Source: Eremophila alpestris peregrina (taxonomy: Eukaryota; Chordata; Aves; Passeriformes; Alaudidae). Taken from it: a stretch of DNA of 64,000 nt. A model generated the notes under the pieces. That model ran no database searches and was not told the origin of the DNA. It was given only the letters and a program-made list of their open reading frames with translations. Made by a program: the position numbers and the translations under genes. Of the stretch, positions 48,618 to 62,930 are shown piece after piece (the first letter of the stretch is position 1; each line of letters starts with the position of its first letter). Location: NCBI GenBank assembly GCA_009792885.1, contig WMCF01000033.1, positions 1,987,344 to 2,051,343 on the forward strand, read 5' to 3'.

Positions 48618-51600
48618 TGGTTTCTGTTTAAGTTGCACCTTGCTGGTTTTATTTGGGTAAAGTATGAATGCCTACTCCATTTTCTGACAAAGCCTGGTTG
48701 AGGTGAAATTTTGGATGAGTTGATCTTCAATTTCTAGGCCACAGCCTTTCTTCTAGAGTCCCAGTGATAGTCCCATCTTGACAGAGAAGAGCGAAGGCAG
48801 GTTTTCTTCTGGTTACCACTAGGATAATTCCTGTGGCCCAAAAAAGGAAGATGATTCTTCCTTGTAGACTTCCTGCATATTTTGTTCTAGTCGAGCTTAG
48901 TTATATTCTTTACCCAGAAAAGATGCAAACAAAACCTCAGAATTACCTACACTGATAATTTTTCGTTTCTTCAGTCTCTTCATTTCTCTCTAGACTTCAT
49001 GACAGATCTGCCTACAGGGACTTCATTTTCTAGATTGATATTTGGCAACAGGTTTACAGTTTTTGCTGCCTTTAGCTTGCTGGACTTCCTGGTAGTTTTG
49101 TTGATGTTGCTGTTGTTTTGGTTTTATCCTTTTTTGCATCCTTTTCCCCCCAAATGAAATCCCTTTCTTCAAACTGTTAATCCTAGAATAATGATGAAGT
49201 ACGAGACAGTTAAGTAAATGGTTTTTGTTCTTTGGCATGCCTAAAGCTTTGTTTTTCACCCGGCCAGTACTGAGAGTTTCTTTAATGAGAGCGGTGTCCG
49301 AGGTCCCTTGTGGCCGCAGCTGAGAACTGCTGTGCTGGTTGTGATGCTCGAGTGGTATTACAGCTTTGTGGGTACATCCTAGGAACCTTCTGCAATGCAG
49401 TTCTGGAGCTAATCATTATTCTCTATTCTTTGATGGCATTTTCCATGGCTTCTGTGCTAGTTGCTTTTTGGTTTTCTTTCTGCTCTAATCTTTAGAGGCT
49501 GCAAGAATGAGCAGTCTGACACAGTCCTCTCTGTTCTGCTTGAGTTATACTGTACTTTGTCTTCTGAGTTCCTTTCTCTTTTTTTTAACTTGTCCTCTCA
49601 TTAAGAACTAGCGTTATCAATCAGGGATACTTTACAGGGATATCTGTAACTTTTAAAGTACCCTTTCTCTGGTTACTTTTTCTTATCAATGTATTTGATT
49701 CTTCTGAGATATCTGCAGTCAGTTCAAACTACATGTAATCATGTTTGGGAGGAAAAACTAAGGGTTTTTGAATTTCTTTTTAATCTCCACTATCTTCTGT
49801 TTGTCACTCCTAATCTTTGGGGTCATCTTTTCTCTTTATTGTGTGGTTGGTTGGTTTGGTTTTAAATGTATTCCTGCTGCCATCAAATGTTACTGTGGCT
49901 TTCACTGCTCATCATAAATTCAGTCTGCCCTTGCATTCTTGGGAGCTGAAGTGGTTGCATGCACCCTGGTTAACTTACATTTCAATTACTTCAGGAACAC
50001 CCTCTTTGTCTAATCCCCATACTTTCTGTAACTAAAATGACTAAAATTGCTTTTGGCTTTTCAGCTGGACCTGGAGATGAATTGCCAAGCAACAGGCACT
50101 TAGTATTGCCTTGATATTAAAGCTCCATGTGGCTTTAGGCTGCATGTTACAGTTGCCCTGTATATTCCCATTTTTTTAATACTGCCATTTTTTTAAAATC
50201 CTCACATAGTTTGGCATGGTTGGTGGTGCTTTTTTATTTATTTGGTATTTGTCTTTGCTGGTTCTGTCATTTCTGTTCAGTCTTTAGTCTCTTCTTATTC
50301 ATGTAATTCCTGAAGATGCATTTTTATTTCTGTCTGCCAGTATCAGTTCTATCCCTTCTTTCCCAACATTGTAGAAGAAATAATTGTTCTAAGTTACCCA
50401 ATAGATACTTCTATTATTTGTGGCTTTAAAAAGCCATTCTCAAATAAATACTTGACGTGTTTTAAATTTCAATATGTAGGTGTTGTATCAATTATTATTT
50501 TGAAGGAGGATTTTTTACAACCGTGTTTGAAAATTCCTGGTCTAGAAACTAAGGGTCTTTGGATGAACAGGCTGGATTCCAGGAACAAGCAAACCCAGAA
50601 GTCAGATCTTTCAGACTGACCACTTCCAGCTGGAAAGTTTGACTGTCTGGAGGTTGCTTTTTAAATGGCAAAGTTTTAGCAGACTGCTTTGTGTGAGCCT
50701 TCTTTTCAGCAAAGCTCCTCTGCTCAGTTAGAAGTAGGTAAGTGGCCACCCAGTACTTACACAGATGAGGTTGAAGCTGTGAATTGGTGGACAGAGAGAG
50801 GATTTGATAGAACTAGATCAGTAGTTCTTTCTTTACCAATGAAGTAATGATAAGGTGTAGAATATCTTTGCTGTTGAAACTGTTTGGGTTTTTTTTTTCA
50901 CGGTTCATTTCAATTTGATAATTCTTCCTTTTTCTGTTTTTAAATTTCTGTAACAGAAGTTGAATTCCTAAGCTCCATGGCATGTACTGGTCACTGTTCT
51001 GTCTAACAGGGAACACCAAGAAATCTTTGTACTTTATCTTCTGCTGTGGGCAAAATACCCAATTGGAATAATTGCTGAAGGGAAAATGTAGTGAAATAAG
51101 ATTGTGTGCATGCAGGAGCACGCAGAAGCTCTCAGTGCAGTGACCCTGGATGTGTGCTAGAGGTTTATTTCTGTGCTATTCCTGGTCATGGTGGAGACCT
51201 TGTGGGCTTTCTGTAGCTCAAAGCACTCTATGTGGGAGTGATGGGCAACCATGGGAGTAGTTGTACCATAAGTCACTGAGGGGTTGAGATTGAAATAATC
51301 AAGGTCTTGCAGCCTGGCTCCATTCTGCTGTTACTTTGTTAGTTCTTTTTCCTATTTATTTGATCTAGACAAACCCTCCCAGCTTTCTGGTGTGTTGTGT
51401 GCTTGTTTACTTATGACAGTAGGTCACTTGTGATTGTAGAGCATTAAGGCTTCTCCTGACATAACAAATGTCCACAGTTGATTATAGCTGTGCAGCACAA
51501 AGAGACTGACATAGCTGCATACTTGCTGCATTAGACACTGCTGGAGAGATGAGCTGCTGTTTTGCTCTTTCTTTTGAGATACTGCCAATAGGCAACAAAA

Positions 51601-54600
51601 GTCTGAGGAGACGTTTGTGCTGTTCCTTCTAATTATGTTATTAAATTCTTGCTAATTGCCAAATTAAATATTTTCAAAGTGTTAAGCATTACATATATTA
51701 TTCCTTTTAAATAAATTAATTCTTTTATTGTGGTGCCTTTCTTTTTTTAAATCTAGTGTTGGGAAATACGGATGTGGATTTTTATTCCGTGCAATTTGAA
51801 GTAAAAATAAAGCTTACAAAAAGATATTTCAAACCATTGTTGAATTTATTGTGTGAAGCACTGTAGTGCTCTGGAGTAGATATACCAGAACTTCAGTGAA
51901 AAGAACAATAAAGATTTTCACTATTCAGTAATTATAGTTATCTCTCTACCATACTGATCATTTAATCTGATGATTGAGATTTTACATTTTTAAGTTCAGT
52001 TTGGGTTTCTTACCACTTGATGGCAGTGAAGGAGCTAGTGTTGCCGGGCAAAGGTTCAGGGCAAGAACCCATTATGAATAACAAAAGAGGAGGTACAAAG
52101 GAAGCCTCTGACATTTAATATTGTTCACATTTCTAGGTGATATTACATATGCCACAAATGACAGTAGATGGAGAAAAGCCTCTAGATGGAGCTTCAGTAC
52201 TTTCAATGGGGGAGAGATTTTTATACTCAAGTGGTTTCCTCCTATTTATAATAATTGTTTCTAACAACAACTTTCCCATTTAGACCTGGAATGATACCAG
52301 ACATTATCAATAAGTAATGTCATTGCTTCTGCTATTATAAGTATACCACTTGAAGAACATGCAATTCTGGCATTTTTCTCACACCTTCTGTTCAAATCCT
52401 ACAGCCTCTCAAGATTCTTAGGAATTCTCAGGTATTGCTAGAAATATGTGTTGTAGATTAAGGATCCACATATTTATTCAAGGTTTTGTAAAAAGAAGAT
52501 CGTTGTATTTCATTGGTGACCAGAAAGAGAAGCTTGAAAAATACAGTTTCACTAGAAACTGCCCCACAATATTTACTGTTGGTGTAGTCCCATGGAAGGA
52601 GTGTTTGTTGTAACTTGAAATATTACAATGCACGGATGTGTGTTTGAGGTGCTTTATTAGTGAAGGTTCTTTTGCACTTCCTACACCCATGTACACCTCT
52701 TGCCAAGCTGGTATGGGGAAATGAACCATATAATGGCCCTGCTGTAGTAATTGGCTCCACATGGGTGGACTCTAGTGCACAGACAAAACCTTATTTGAAG
52801 TAATTGGTGCTTTGTGTAGGTACAAGGGTCTGTACATGCAGATTTATTTTGGATCCTGGGTCAAACCTTGGCATTAGTAAAGGTTTCAATTTCATGCAGT
52901 GTCTTTGACGTGTAAGTGATTTTGAATGAGTATCAAAAACATCCACGCAGATGCAACTTGATTGAACTTTTTTGTTAAAATACACATAGCTAATATTTTG
53001 CAGTTATATTTTTGATTGGATGCTAAGTAAAGAGCTTGGTTTGTTAAGTTCTCCATGTGTGCAGCCTGTTACTAATTTAAGGGAATGTCAAAAAGCAAAC
53101 TCTAAATTTGCGTAATTATTGAATGTTTTAATAATTATCAGCATTATTCTAGTTCTATAATAGTATTATATAAACTCACTTGAAGATAAGTTAAAATTGT
53201 CAGAGCTATCAAATATTTATTTTTGTTTCAGATGCCATTCTTGTTTATAAAAAGCATTAAAGCACATTGTTCCTCGTAATTAGTATTATTCCTCATATTA
53301 GTGTTAGCAATTGGAATTGATGGATTGCTGTGCTGCTTAATGTAATGGCAGCCAGAGCATACTTACTGGGAAAAATTCAAGTTTATCTTATCAAGTAAGT
53401 ATCAAATACAAATTCTGTCTAGTGGCAGAAAGAAAAGGTTAGAAGATGGAGTCAAAGATAGTGCAGTATTTAAAATTATGATTTTAGTCAGGGGAGACTT
53501 TGCTGGAAATGCCCTTGTGAGACTGTGGCATTTCATCTATGGCATTAGTTCATTGTGTGGCATAAAACAGTATTGGAATGGGTTTCTTGTCAAAGCTGTT
53601 CTCAGTAAGATTTGTTAGAAAACAATGTAATTTTACTTCATTACGTGGTGTGGCTGCATTTAATTAATGCCATTGGAAAATCTTAGCTACTGTGGTGCAA
53701 TACAATTTTATGATTAGGTGGTGCAAGCTTTTCTAGGTGCTGCTGTTCAATTTAGGGGAATCTGAAATTTGAAAGATACAAGAGAATTGTGGCAGGATTT
53801 GGAACATGAAATCTGTTTTAAGAAGTTAATGTTAATCTTACTGTGTTTTACCTGTCAGGATGAACAGCATAAATGCCAAAAATTAGATATGTGAAGCATA
53901 CATCTATTTGTGCAAAATAAATTTTATTTTTATGGGTGATTATTAAGAATTTTAGCAAATGTAACTTAAAAAAAAAAATCTGGTTTGTTTGTTGGGTTTT
54001 TTCCATCCTGGAGATAAACTTATCTAGCTGATGGGCAACTTATTCAGGGGTGCATGGTTTATGACTGCACACAATTGTTAAATACTGTGTGGAAGAAATC
54101 ACATTTTATAAAAGGGGGAAAAAAGGCTGTAAGTATAATGCAACTCTTATGCTTCCTAGAGGGTAACTGGTTTGTGCTAAATAGTTTCTATATTAATCAG
54201 TGCAGTAGTAGCAATTCCCCAGAAGCAATGTGTTACTTTTATTTCTCCTTATCTGGTAAAGAGTTGCAGATAATAGTAAAGGTCTCAATTTCTAGGTTTT
54301 ATCTCTGTGGAAGTCAGCAAATTCATATTGATCTTTTAAAAATCCTCTGGCCTTTTTCTTTTACAGTGCTAACACTTGGGATAATTCTTGCCCTGAAACT
54401 GTCTCTTAGTTATATCTTTATATTAACTTTATCATTAAAACTTTGAGGTTTGTTGATGGCATTTTTATTTATCCTTGACTGCTGAGCAAATACCAAATGG
54501 CCACTTCCTGTGTGGGCAGAAGGAACAAGTCAGTTCTTGGAAAAGGCATAAAATTGAACAAATTACCAACCAATATATGGAGTTAATATCCTTGAATATT

Positions 54601-56187
54601 CCTGTGTTTACTCTGATATGTATTTTGAACAAAGAATTAATTCACTTTATGTAGGTAATACTTTACTTTGTAATTTATAAATAAAAATGCCTTACCAGAA
54701 CTGAAAACTACTGTGGAATTCATTTTCACATTTACTTGCTTTTTAATAGTGATAGAGGAGATTCACCATTCAAAGCTACTAAATTACTGAAAATAATAAG
54801 AAGTTTCCCTTAAATGAAGAGACCTTCGAAATAATTCTATTTTACATTGTTATAATTGTAGAATGATAGAAAAAAAACGGATAAAACTGATTATAGAAAA
54901 CTGAATAATGATTAGCATTTCTTGAAGTGTTTAGTGAGAACAGAATAAATATGAAGGATTTAAAATTGCTCATTGAGCTCTTCATGTTTTGTTTTATTTT
55001 GCCATAAGAGAGCCTTTCAGAATTTGAACTTCTATTGCAACTTATTTATGCAGAAAACAGCAAGTTTTTTGTGTGCCCTTATTCAATGCTCACTTATATT
55101 TCAGACCCAGATAAAGATTTCTGTAGACTCATTTCATAAAGAAAGCAAAATGTTTCAGATTATAGATGTGAGTCTGACTGGAGATCTGTAAATATTATCC
55201 AGTTGAAGTTTAGCATGTCTGTCAATTTGAGAGCATAATTCCATCAGTATTTAGGCAGCAGTCACATTTGACTCCCCATGTAAGTACATGCATGAGTCCT
55301 AGGATTCCTGAAAATTTGTAGTTGGAATTTCAGTATCTACAAAATGTTGGTTTAATTGCATGCAAATTTTGATTGCCCCATGTGGGAATAGTATGGTTCT
55401 ATATTTTAAGTTGTTCTTTTATATAGTGCAGGAAAACGACATCAAATATAAAATACAGGAAATACTGTTTCAAAAATATTACTACAATACTTAGAGACTT
55501 GGAGCTTTTTTAAGGAAAGGTTTGGATTAGTCATGTTTATTCAGCCTAATGGAATTAGTCTTCCAGGGTATATAAAGCTTTTCAACTCTTAGTCAAATGT
55601 TTTCCATTTAATGTGATAAATTGAGATAGAAGCGATACAAAGTATTGCAAGTATGTCTTGTATTGATAAATGCTAACAATGCCATTCACATAAGTGAAAT
55701 GGTTCTGGATTATTTATAACTTCTGAAAATGTGCCACACAAATTATATTTCAGTAAGATTCCAAATAATTTGGTTAAAATTTTGTTGCAGTTATTTGTGA
55801 TCTAAAAGTAAACATCTTCATTTGTTTTTCTGGAGTACTCTCTCATGTGGGGAACTTCCGCTGAATTATTAAGGAAGAACTTTGTTGTACCATAAGAGAA
55901 TTAGTAATTAAAACACTTAACCACTTTCTCATGTGGCTGCCATTATTTTTAGAATATCATTACTTTCATTTTACTTGAGAGATTTTGCAAGGTGCTGGGT
56001 CTTGGGCTGCTTTGTCATATGTGATAAAAATACATAAGCCTTGCAGAAAGTGCTTGGTGAGTGCTTCTGGGTCTTTTGAGACAAAAAGTACATTTTCCTG
56101 TAAGAGAATCATCAGTTGCATGGACACTGTATTTCCATCTGTCCATCTACAGCCAGGCTCATCTGCTTCAAATACATGCAGATGCAG

Positions 56188-56232
56188 TCCCTTTCCTTTT
56201 CCCCTTGCTTTCTTTTCCTTTCCTCTTGCTTT
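56188..56232. repeat. Polypyrimidine tract
   Basis: Nearly pure C/T on the + strand, with a partial internal duplication of a CCTTTCC...CTTGCTTT-like segment. It resembles splice-acceptor polypyrimidine tracts, but no exon with coding sense follows. Confidence 0.6.
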
Positions 56233-59200
56233 ACTGATTTCTCCAAGCGCTTCTACAATGATATTCTGGTTTTTAGTTCTGTGCCAACACCAGTACTACT
56301 GCACATCTCACAGAAACGTTATACTTTTAAGGAAAAAAAAATCTATTTTATGTTCTATTTGTGTTAAGGTCTGTAATCTGAAAAGGCAAGTTGTTAACTA
56401 GCCAGATTGTTCTGCAATTTAGTGGAGCCTGTTAGAATCAAAATGACGCTTTGGAGAGCTGGGGTTTATTTAAAGGGAGGGGGGAAAACACTGCATGTGA
56501 GTTAGTATTATAAAGCAGGTCTACATTGGTTATGCAAATTTTTTTTTCCTTTCCAAATCTGCTTGTTTCTCTGTCTTTTTGTACAGCAGCCATGTACTTT
56601 TATATCACTTTTAAAAGACGAGGAACAAATTTCTGGGGCTGCATACTCTAAAATTAGGGAATGTCAGTTTTCAGAATGTCTCAAATCTTAATTTGGTTTC
56701 TTTGTGCTTGTTCATTGTGATGATTTTTAATTCACTACATTATATTCTACAGGGTCTTTACTTATTCAGGCTCAGGGAGAGATCTGGCCCCAGTGCAGCT
56801 TCAGGCTTATGTATTGAAAGAGACTGTTGTCTGTAAAAACTGTTTAACCTGTAGATGTTGAGGGTATGTAGAGAGTGGGGGAGAAGATTGTGGCGGGCAG
56901 GGGGAAATGGTTTTATGGGTAAGCTAGTCAGACGAAAAGTGCCCTTGAGGATTGAATTCTGTTCCTCTCTCTGCCACAGAATTCCTATGTGATGCTCGGC
57001 AAGTCGTTTAAACGAAACTTTTCCCAAGTGGTGACTAATTGATTTGAGTGCTCTGCAATTCTGGTTGCATAATTTGAGGTACTAGGGCCTTATATGCAGA
57101 AATGCTGAGGGTTTGCAGCTGCAGCTGAAGTCGATTAAAGTCTGTGCCCTGAATGTATGAAATGCTGTTTGATACTGAGCACTTGGAAAAATCATATCTG
57201 AGATAAAATTAGCACCTGAGATTACTGAGGATTTTACCTCAATCTGTGCCTCATTTTATGATATATTAAAAAAGGCAAGTAACATCCGCTTGTCTCTGAA
57301 GATACTACAATGGTGAATAATACTGGTGAACTCTGATGCCATCAGAGATGGGCTTCAAAACAAATAACCACAGCTTCCAAACGTGTTTGAACAGCATGCA
57401 GCTACGAGCAGATGAGGCCACACATGAACAAATGCGTGGAGAAAAATCCTGAATAGCTGCTTGCTGGGTAAGCAGTCATCCTCTGTGTGTCACATAAAGA
57501 CAGAGTGGCAGGAGTAACAGCACAGATTGTAGCTCCTTTTCAGGGAATCACTGAGTTCTTCCTAAATCCCCTTTACTTGTTGGGAATATCTGTTATTGTT
57601 TGTAGCATGTGTTATCTTTATCATATTTCTGTTATCTCCTAATTTTTAAACTGTAAGTTTACATTTTAGATGAAATTAAAATCAAATTAACCTCTTATCT
57701 TTTGGCAATCTCATTATTTTTTAACCATACCTTCTCTTGCTACTTGGAAAGTTTCACCCTTTATCTTGATTCAAAGAACAAAAATAGAACTTGACCAAAT
57801 ATTTTTATCCTTTAGGTCTGTTTGCTCTTTGTTGACATTGCCACAGGGTGTTCAGCTTCCACTGCTGGCATCTGCTTTAAGTTGGCTCAGGGTTTGTGTG
57901 ATACTAATTGGAAGAGGAGAGCTAGATGAGGAAGCAGATTAATTTTAGTCCTTTCTTCCTGCTTCCTGGTTTCTTCAGTCTGAAGTAAATATATCTGTTA
58001 TGTTGTCCAGTGGTACTTACTGGGACAGATTTTTTCAGATCTAGGTTTGCAGTATTTCTGCCACCACTGTTTTGTGTTTGGGTTTTCTTCCTTCCAAAAA
58101 AGACAAGTTATGAGAAGAAGAAATTGCATCTGATGGGACAAAACTCTCATGGATTAGGTTCCGTGGCTGGGATTATGACACAGAGGGAAATGTAGTTTTG
58201 GCATATTATTGTTACTTGCAGGATTGTCAGTAACAGAATGCTTATTTCCATGTAGTAGCTGTGAGCTTGCAGTCCTTTCTTCTCCGCCATGTAAAAAGTT
58301 ACCTACTAATTATATTTTTGGTTGTATGTTAATTTTTCTTTTAGCTTTGACTTCATAACTTGAAAACATGGATGAGAACCCATGTTAGGATTTATCCTTG
58401 TTTCATTTAAATCTTATCTCATGCATTTGAAATATTCTACATTTGCCAGTGTTTCTACTTGAGGCAGCAGGACCACGGTTTTATCTCCCAACTTTCACTG
58501 TTATCTTTGATGCTGATAATCCTGTAATCCCATGTTGAGAGGCAAGTAATGAATTGGTAGTAGCCACTATCTTCTGCAGTCAGTTGGCTGAAGCAGATTT
58601 CTGGTAGCACACTTAATGGAATGTAACCTGTGCCAAGTTTTTATTGCTGCTCACTCAACTGCTGATTCTTCTTTTCCACAGGCATAGAAAAAGACATACT
58701 TCTCCTCTTTATTTTATTTTTTTTTTCCTTTTGCAGTGTTTGTCTTGCTACCAGCTCTGCTCACCCAACTTTGTAGGTCCTGCAGTTGGCTATCACTCTT
58801 TTCTGCTCCTTAATCCTTCCAGACTGAGGAGATGTCCTTGAAATACGGGTGTCAGAAGAAAATTCCTCTTATCTGTTACATCTGCTTATGATGGTGGGGA
58901 AATGAAAATGGAAATGGAGGAAGCAAGAGATTTCTTTAGTAGTTCAGTTTCAACTCTGCTTTTATGACTTGGGGACAGGTCTGTGGGACGCAAATACAAT
59001 CCATACAGCTGCTACCTGTGAATATCAGTGGCTGAAAAACTGACCTTACATTAGCTCCTGTACTTGTTTTTCTCTTAGGAGCAGGGAGCATTTCCCAATC
59101 TGTTTCAGTCATGACTTCAGGGTCAGTATTGAGTAAGGGCTATTACTGTGCCTTTCTCAGTGAGGGCTCTGAGGGTGTTGAGGAACTATCTGGCCAACCA

Positions 59201-60867
59201 GCACAAAAGGCTTGTTTTTGCTGAATTATTTTTATGTGTAAGGAGAGAAGCGGGCACATAGGTGATACCCACTGCCTTTGTAGTGGTGAGGCTGTTGGGT
59301 GTTGCACTCAGCTGACTGAAGAAGACTTGAAGTAGATCAGGAGTGTTTCCTTCATGCTCATGTTCTCTGCTTCTCTTCCTTGTGCAGACCTGTGCTCTGT
59401 GTCTTGTCTGTGTTTCAGTGTCTGGCTGAGCTCCTGCAGGCCAGGAGAGGAGGCAGTTTATGCATCAGCATGAATGACCCCCCTCCTTCCCTGGTGCAAA
59501 AGAAGCCTCCAAAGTACTGGAAGGGAAGAGCAATAACTGCTTGCAGGGAGTGGCATTATGAAAAACAGGGAACAGATCTTTCTGCCCCTTGCTTGGACCT
59601 GTGTGGTTCAGTTAAAACATTTTGATTTGAAAAACACGGAGGGCAATTCAGGGAACAGCATGCCACTGTGTGTAACAGTATCTGCCCACAGCTGCCATAA
59701 ATCTTGAGAGGTAATTATCTTTCTTAAGGATTATTTGGCTCATTCTCACTAGAAATAATGTCAGATAAGCATTTTTTAGAGACCATAATACCAGTTTTCC
59801 ATAGAAAATTGCTACTGAATGGGAAAGGCTGTCTTCAAGTTGGTCTCATTGTAAGTCGTTGCTTATATGTGGCTTTTAAAATATGTCTGCAATTCTTTAA
59901 TTTTAACATTATTTAGGCTTCAGTTGCTTATAAATTAATTTTCTGTGTGAATTTTAATTGATGGTTTCTGATGCTAAACTTGATTTCTTTATCCCTGTAC
60001 CTTTGGACATCAGCTGCCTAATTTAGGACTCATAGAGATTCTGGCAGGTTTTGCCAATACCCTTTTGTGATGAGTGTCCCCTGCCTCCTACCCTGGCCCT
60101 TGATCAGATTTGCAATATCTTATGCCATCAAACTGTGAGCTGAAGTGATCAGACAATGCTCGTGATTTCGGCTCATTTTGTTAGGAGTGTGCAAACATTA
60201 CTGACATGGTGGCCTATAGTTATAGTAATCTGTAAAGCTTATTGGAGTTTAACTGAGATGCTCTCTAAGTTTTAGGCTGGGATGTGTCTTACATGCAGAA
60301 ATTTTGCTGATGCTGGCATCTGAACCAAAGAGAGGGCATTCCTATATTCTTTCAAGGAGGCTATGTACTAACTCAGCAGTGAATTACTATATAGGTAGTG
60401 GCATGTTACAACCTCCCTGAGGTCTTCTGAGTCCCGAGGTAGTAATAGCTCATTAAAATGGTAGTTAATGAGTATAAAGGGATCATTATATGACTCTCCT
60501 ACATGACGGGTAGGGCTAATCCTAACTCAGTTCTGTAGAAAGTATTCTGAATAAAGAAGGAAAGAATTTGACAAATGCTGCTGGTAGTTCTTTATAAACC
60601 TAGCTATTGAAAGCAATGTTTTTGAGAAAAATACTCATAGAAATAAATTTTGAATAAATTAATACCATTTAAAAAATGTATTTTAGGGCTTTCAGAAGTA
60701 TTAGTATCCTGTATAATCTCTAAGTTACCTTAACATAGTGTAATGAAGGATCCTTGATTAAAAATATGCAGTGTTTTGCTGCTTCTGATCAGTTGGGTTT
60801 GAAGTTAGAACAAAAAAGAAATTAATTATTTTACCTTGTAACTGCTTACATTTGATAGATTTTTAAG

Positions 60868-60930
60868 ATTACAGAATATTCTGAGTTGGAAGGGACCCTC
60901 AAGGATCAAGTCCAACTCTTAAATGAATGG
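60868..60930 (-). mobile_element. 5'-truncated TguSINE1-type SINE tail, minus strand
   Basis: Read on the minus strand it gives GCCATTCATTTAAGAGTTGG, then ACTTGATCCTTGAGGGTCCC, then TTCCAACTCAGAATATTCTG. This is the same tRNA-end/CR1-tail junction as the copy at 6609-6745 but better preserved. The tRNA head beyond GGCC is missing, so the copy is 5'-truncated. A 4-base gap is visible in the ATCATCAAG region relative to the usual CR1 tail. It is antisense to DNAJC1. Confidence 0.8.
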
Positions 60931-61586
60931 CTCAGGATTTGTAGACATTTTCTGTTTTATATGCCAAAAATTAATAGTGGAACAATTTTGCCTTGTGGTA
61001 GGAGAATGGCATTCCCCTAGTATGGTTTTTTTCATGGAAAGTATCACCACCTCACACATGAGGTGGTATTTTCTACTTTTTTTTCATTTAACTATGGATA
61101 TTTTCTGCAAAAAGGTGCTAAGAATTTATCCAAAGTTAACAATGTGAATTTTGCAGCAGTGAGATGAAAAACTTCTTGATCTCAGCAAATGCTTCATGTC
61201 TTCTTTCAGGCTCTAGGAGGATAAACAGACAAATACTGTGGACTCGGGTACACCTGGATCTCACAGCTCAAATTCAGTGGACAGAGCTATTTCTAAGTGT
61301 CCTTAACCTAAGAAAAATAACATTGCTTCTACAAAATGAGCCTTTCAGAAATATTATATGAAAAGGAGGGTGGAAGCTAAGAAGAAATATGTTAAAATAG
61401 AAAGATAGAAATAGGAGAGAGGTGCTCCTGTTTTCTGTCTTAAATGAAGAAATTACGCCTACTGTGCATGGATGTGGTTTACTACAGCAGCTCTACCCTG
61501 TCCTAATTTACGTGCTTTTGTTGCAGCATTCAAGGATGTATTTATAATAAACCAAATACAAGCATTTTTAAAGGAATAGTTTAATT

Positions 61587-61601
61587 AAAAAAAAAAAAAA
61601 A
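61587..61601. repeat. A15 homopolymer
   Basis: Fifteen A in a row. No retrocopy is recognisable upstream, so I do not interpret it as a poly(A) tail. Confidence 0.9.
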
Positions 61602-62429
61602 GTTCTACTTGTAGAAATTTCTGCTTGTTTTTCTTTCTTTTCAGCTTAGTCCTTATTTTCAGCTGACATTGTCAAGGAACCTTGCTTATCATATCTGTTC
61701 TGTTTCTTTAACCATCTTTCAAGGTTAAAGCTGGTAATGGATGGAACAGTATTCTAAACTCAAATTATATGGATGCCTTACTCGTGATCATCTACTACAG
61801 GATGACTTTTTTTAGTTTGGAGCAGCTGCTGTGTAACAGGGAAAATAAGCCTAATGCCTAGTGGTGCAAGTCATGGAGTGGGGTCCCATGGGTTTTCATA
61901 GCAAAGAAGTGTTTCCTGCCACCCCTTTTTATTTGCCACTCCTTTTAGAGCCCTTTTAGGTTTTGTGAAAATCTCCTGGACTCTTCCGGCACAAACATCT
62001 GTCATCTGCAGTGGGACGAGAATGCTGTCTTTCAGCCAGGACCTTTTAAACTACATAAACAGATGCAGTAAATCCAGTTGGAATATTTTCAGAGTAATTA
62101 TTAAATTGATCATCAAAAGAGTATTTAAATCCTAAAGTATAAAACTGTTGGAGACCTGCTGTACCCTGCTGTGGCAGAGCTGGTTAAATCTCAGTCCTGC
62201 CTGATAAATGTATGCAAGACTTGCTTGTGAAGGAGACTTCAGGAGTCTGTTCCAGTGAAATGCTAGTGTTGCTTATGGGATGTTTTCCTGGTACCTCACT
62301 GGAATCTTCTTGTGCTGCCAACTGACTGATAGTGCTTAGCCCTGGGCAGATCAGACAAAGCCATAATTAAAGTTTTCCTTTAAAGCTACCTTTTGCATAT
62401 TTAAAGATGTTATTTCCTTGTGTCAGCTG

Positions 62430-62930
62430 CCTTTTCTGTAAGCTTAAGTCACCCTTTTCTTGTGATTTCTCTGAGCAAGTCACTGTTCTATTCTTCTAGA
62501 CATCTTATTAGTAAGACTTTTTGTTGTTTATCATCTGAACGTGTTCCTGGCTGTCTTTAATTGTATTGTTTGAACTGGATGCAGCAATCTGCTGAGGTTT
62601 TACAATTACTGCATGACATGGCACGGCTGCTTGTTGCCATACTGCTCGTGTCACAGTGCTGTGCAGCACAGAAAGGCAGCATCATGCCTCTGACTCATGC
62701 TCAGCTTGTGATTTACTGATCATTTCTGCCTAACTGCTTTTTTCTATCCTATGTTTTTGTAGTTGATGAATTCTGTCCAGATGTAGACCATTAGTCTTAG
62801 GAAATAATGTCATATTTTTACAGCAATTCTCCATTTTGTCCAGATCTTTTAAAATTCTAGTTCTCTTTGACTGCATCATGTAGGTTTTTCAGGTTAGTGT
62901 TAACTACCTGATTAATCATGATTCTGTAAT
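62430..62930 (-). mobile_element. Ancient CR1 remnant, minus strand (3' half of the element)
   Basis: Ordered landmarks of minus-strand CR1 can be followed: GAACTGGATGCAGCAATCTG with GAGGTTTTACAAT (about 62570-62606), then CTGACTCATGCTCAGCTTGT (62690-62709), then TTTTGTCCAGATCTTTT (62834-62850). These correspond to the GAACTGGATGCAGTACTCC, GCTCATGTTCAGCTTGT and CTGTCCAGATCCCTCTG landmarks of CR1. Spacing agrees, but base identity is low and indels are many. It is antisense to DNAJC1, with approximate ends. Confidence 0.65.

Noticed and set aside
59380..59625. Possible exon preceded by a TTTCAG acceptor-like site near 59420
   Set aside because: The translation does not match DNAJC1 or any family I recognise, and the upstream polypyrimidine tract is weak.
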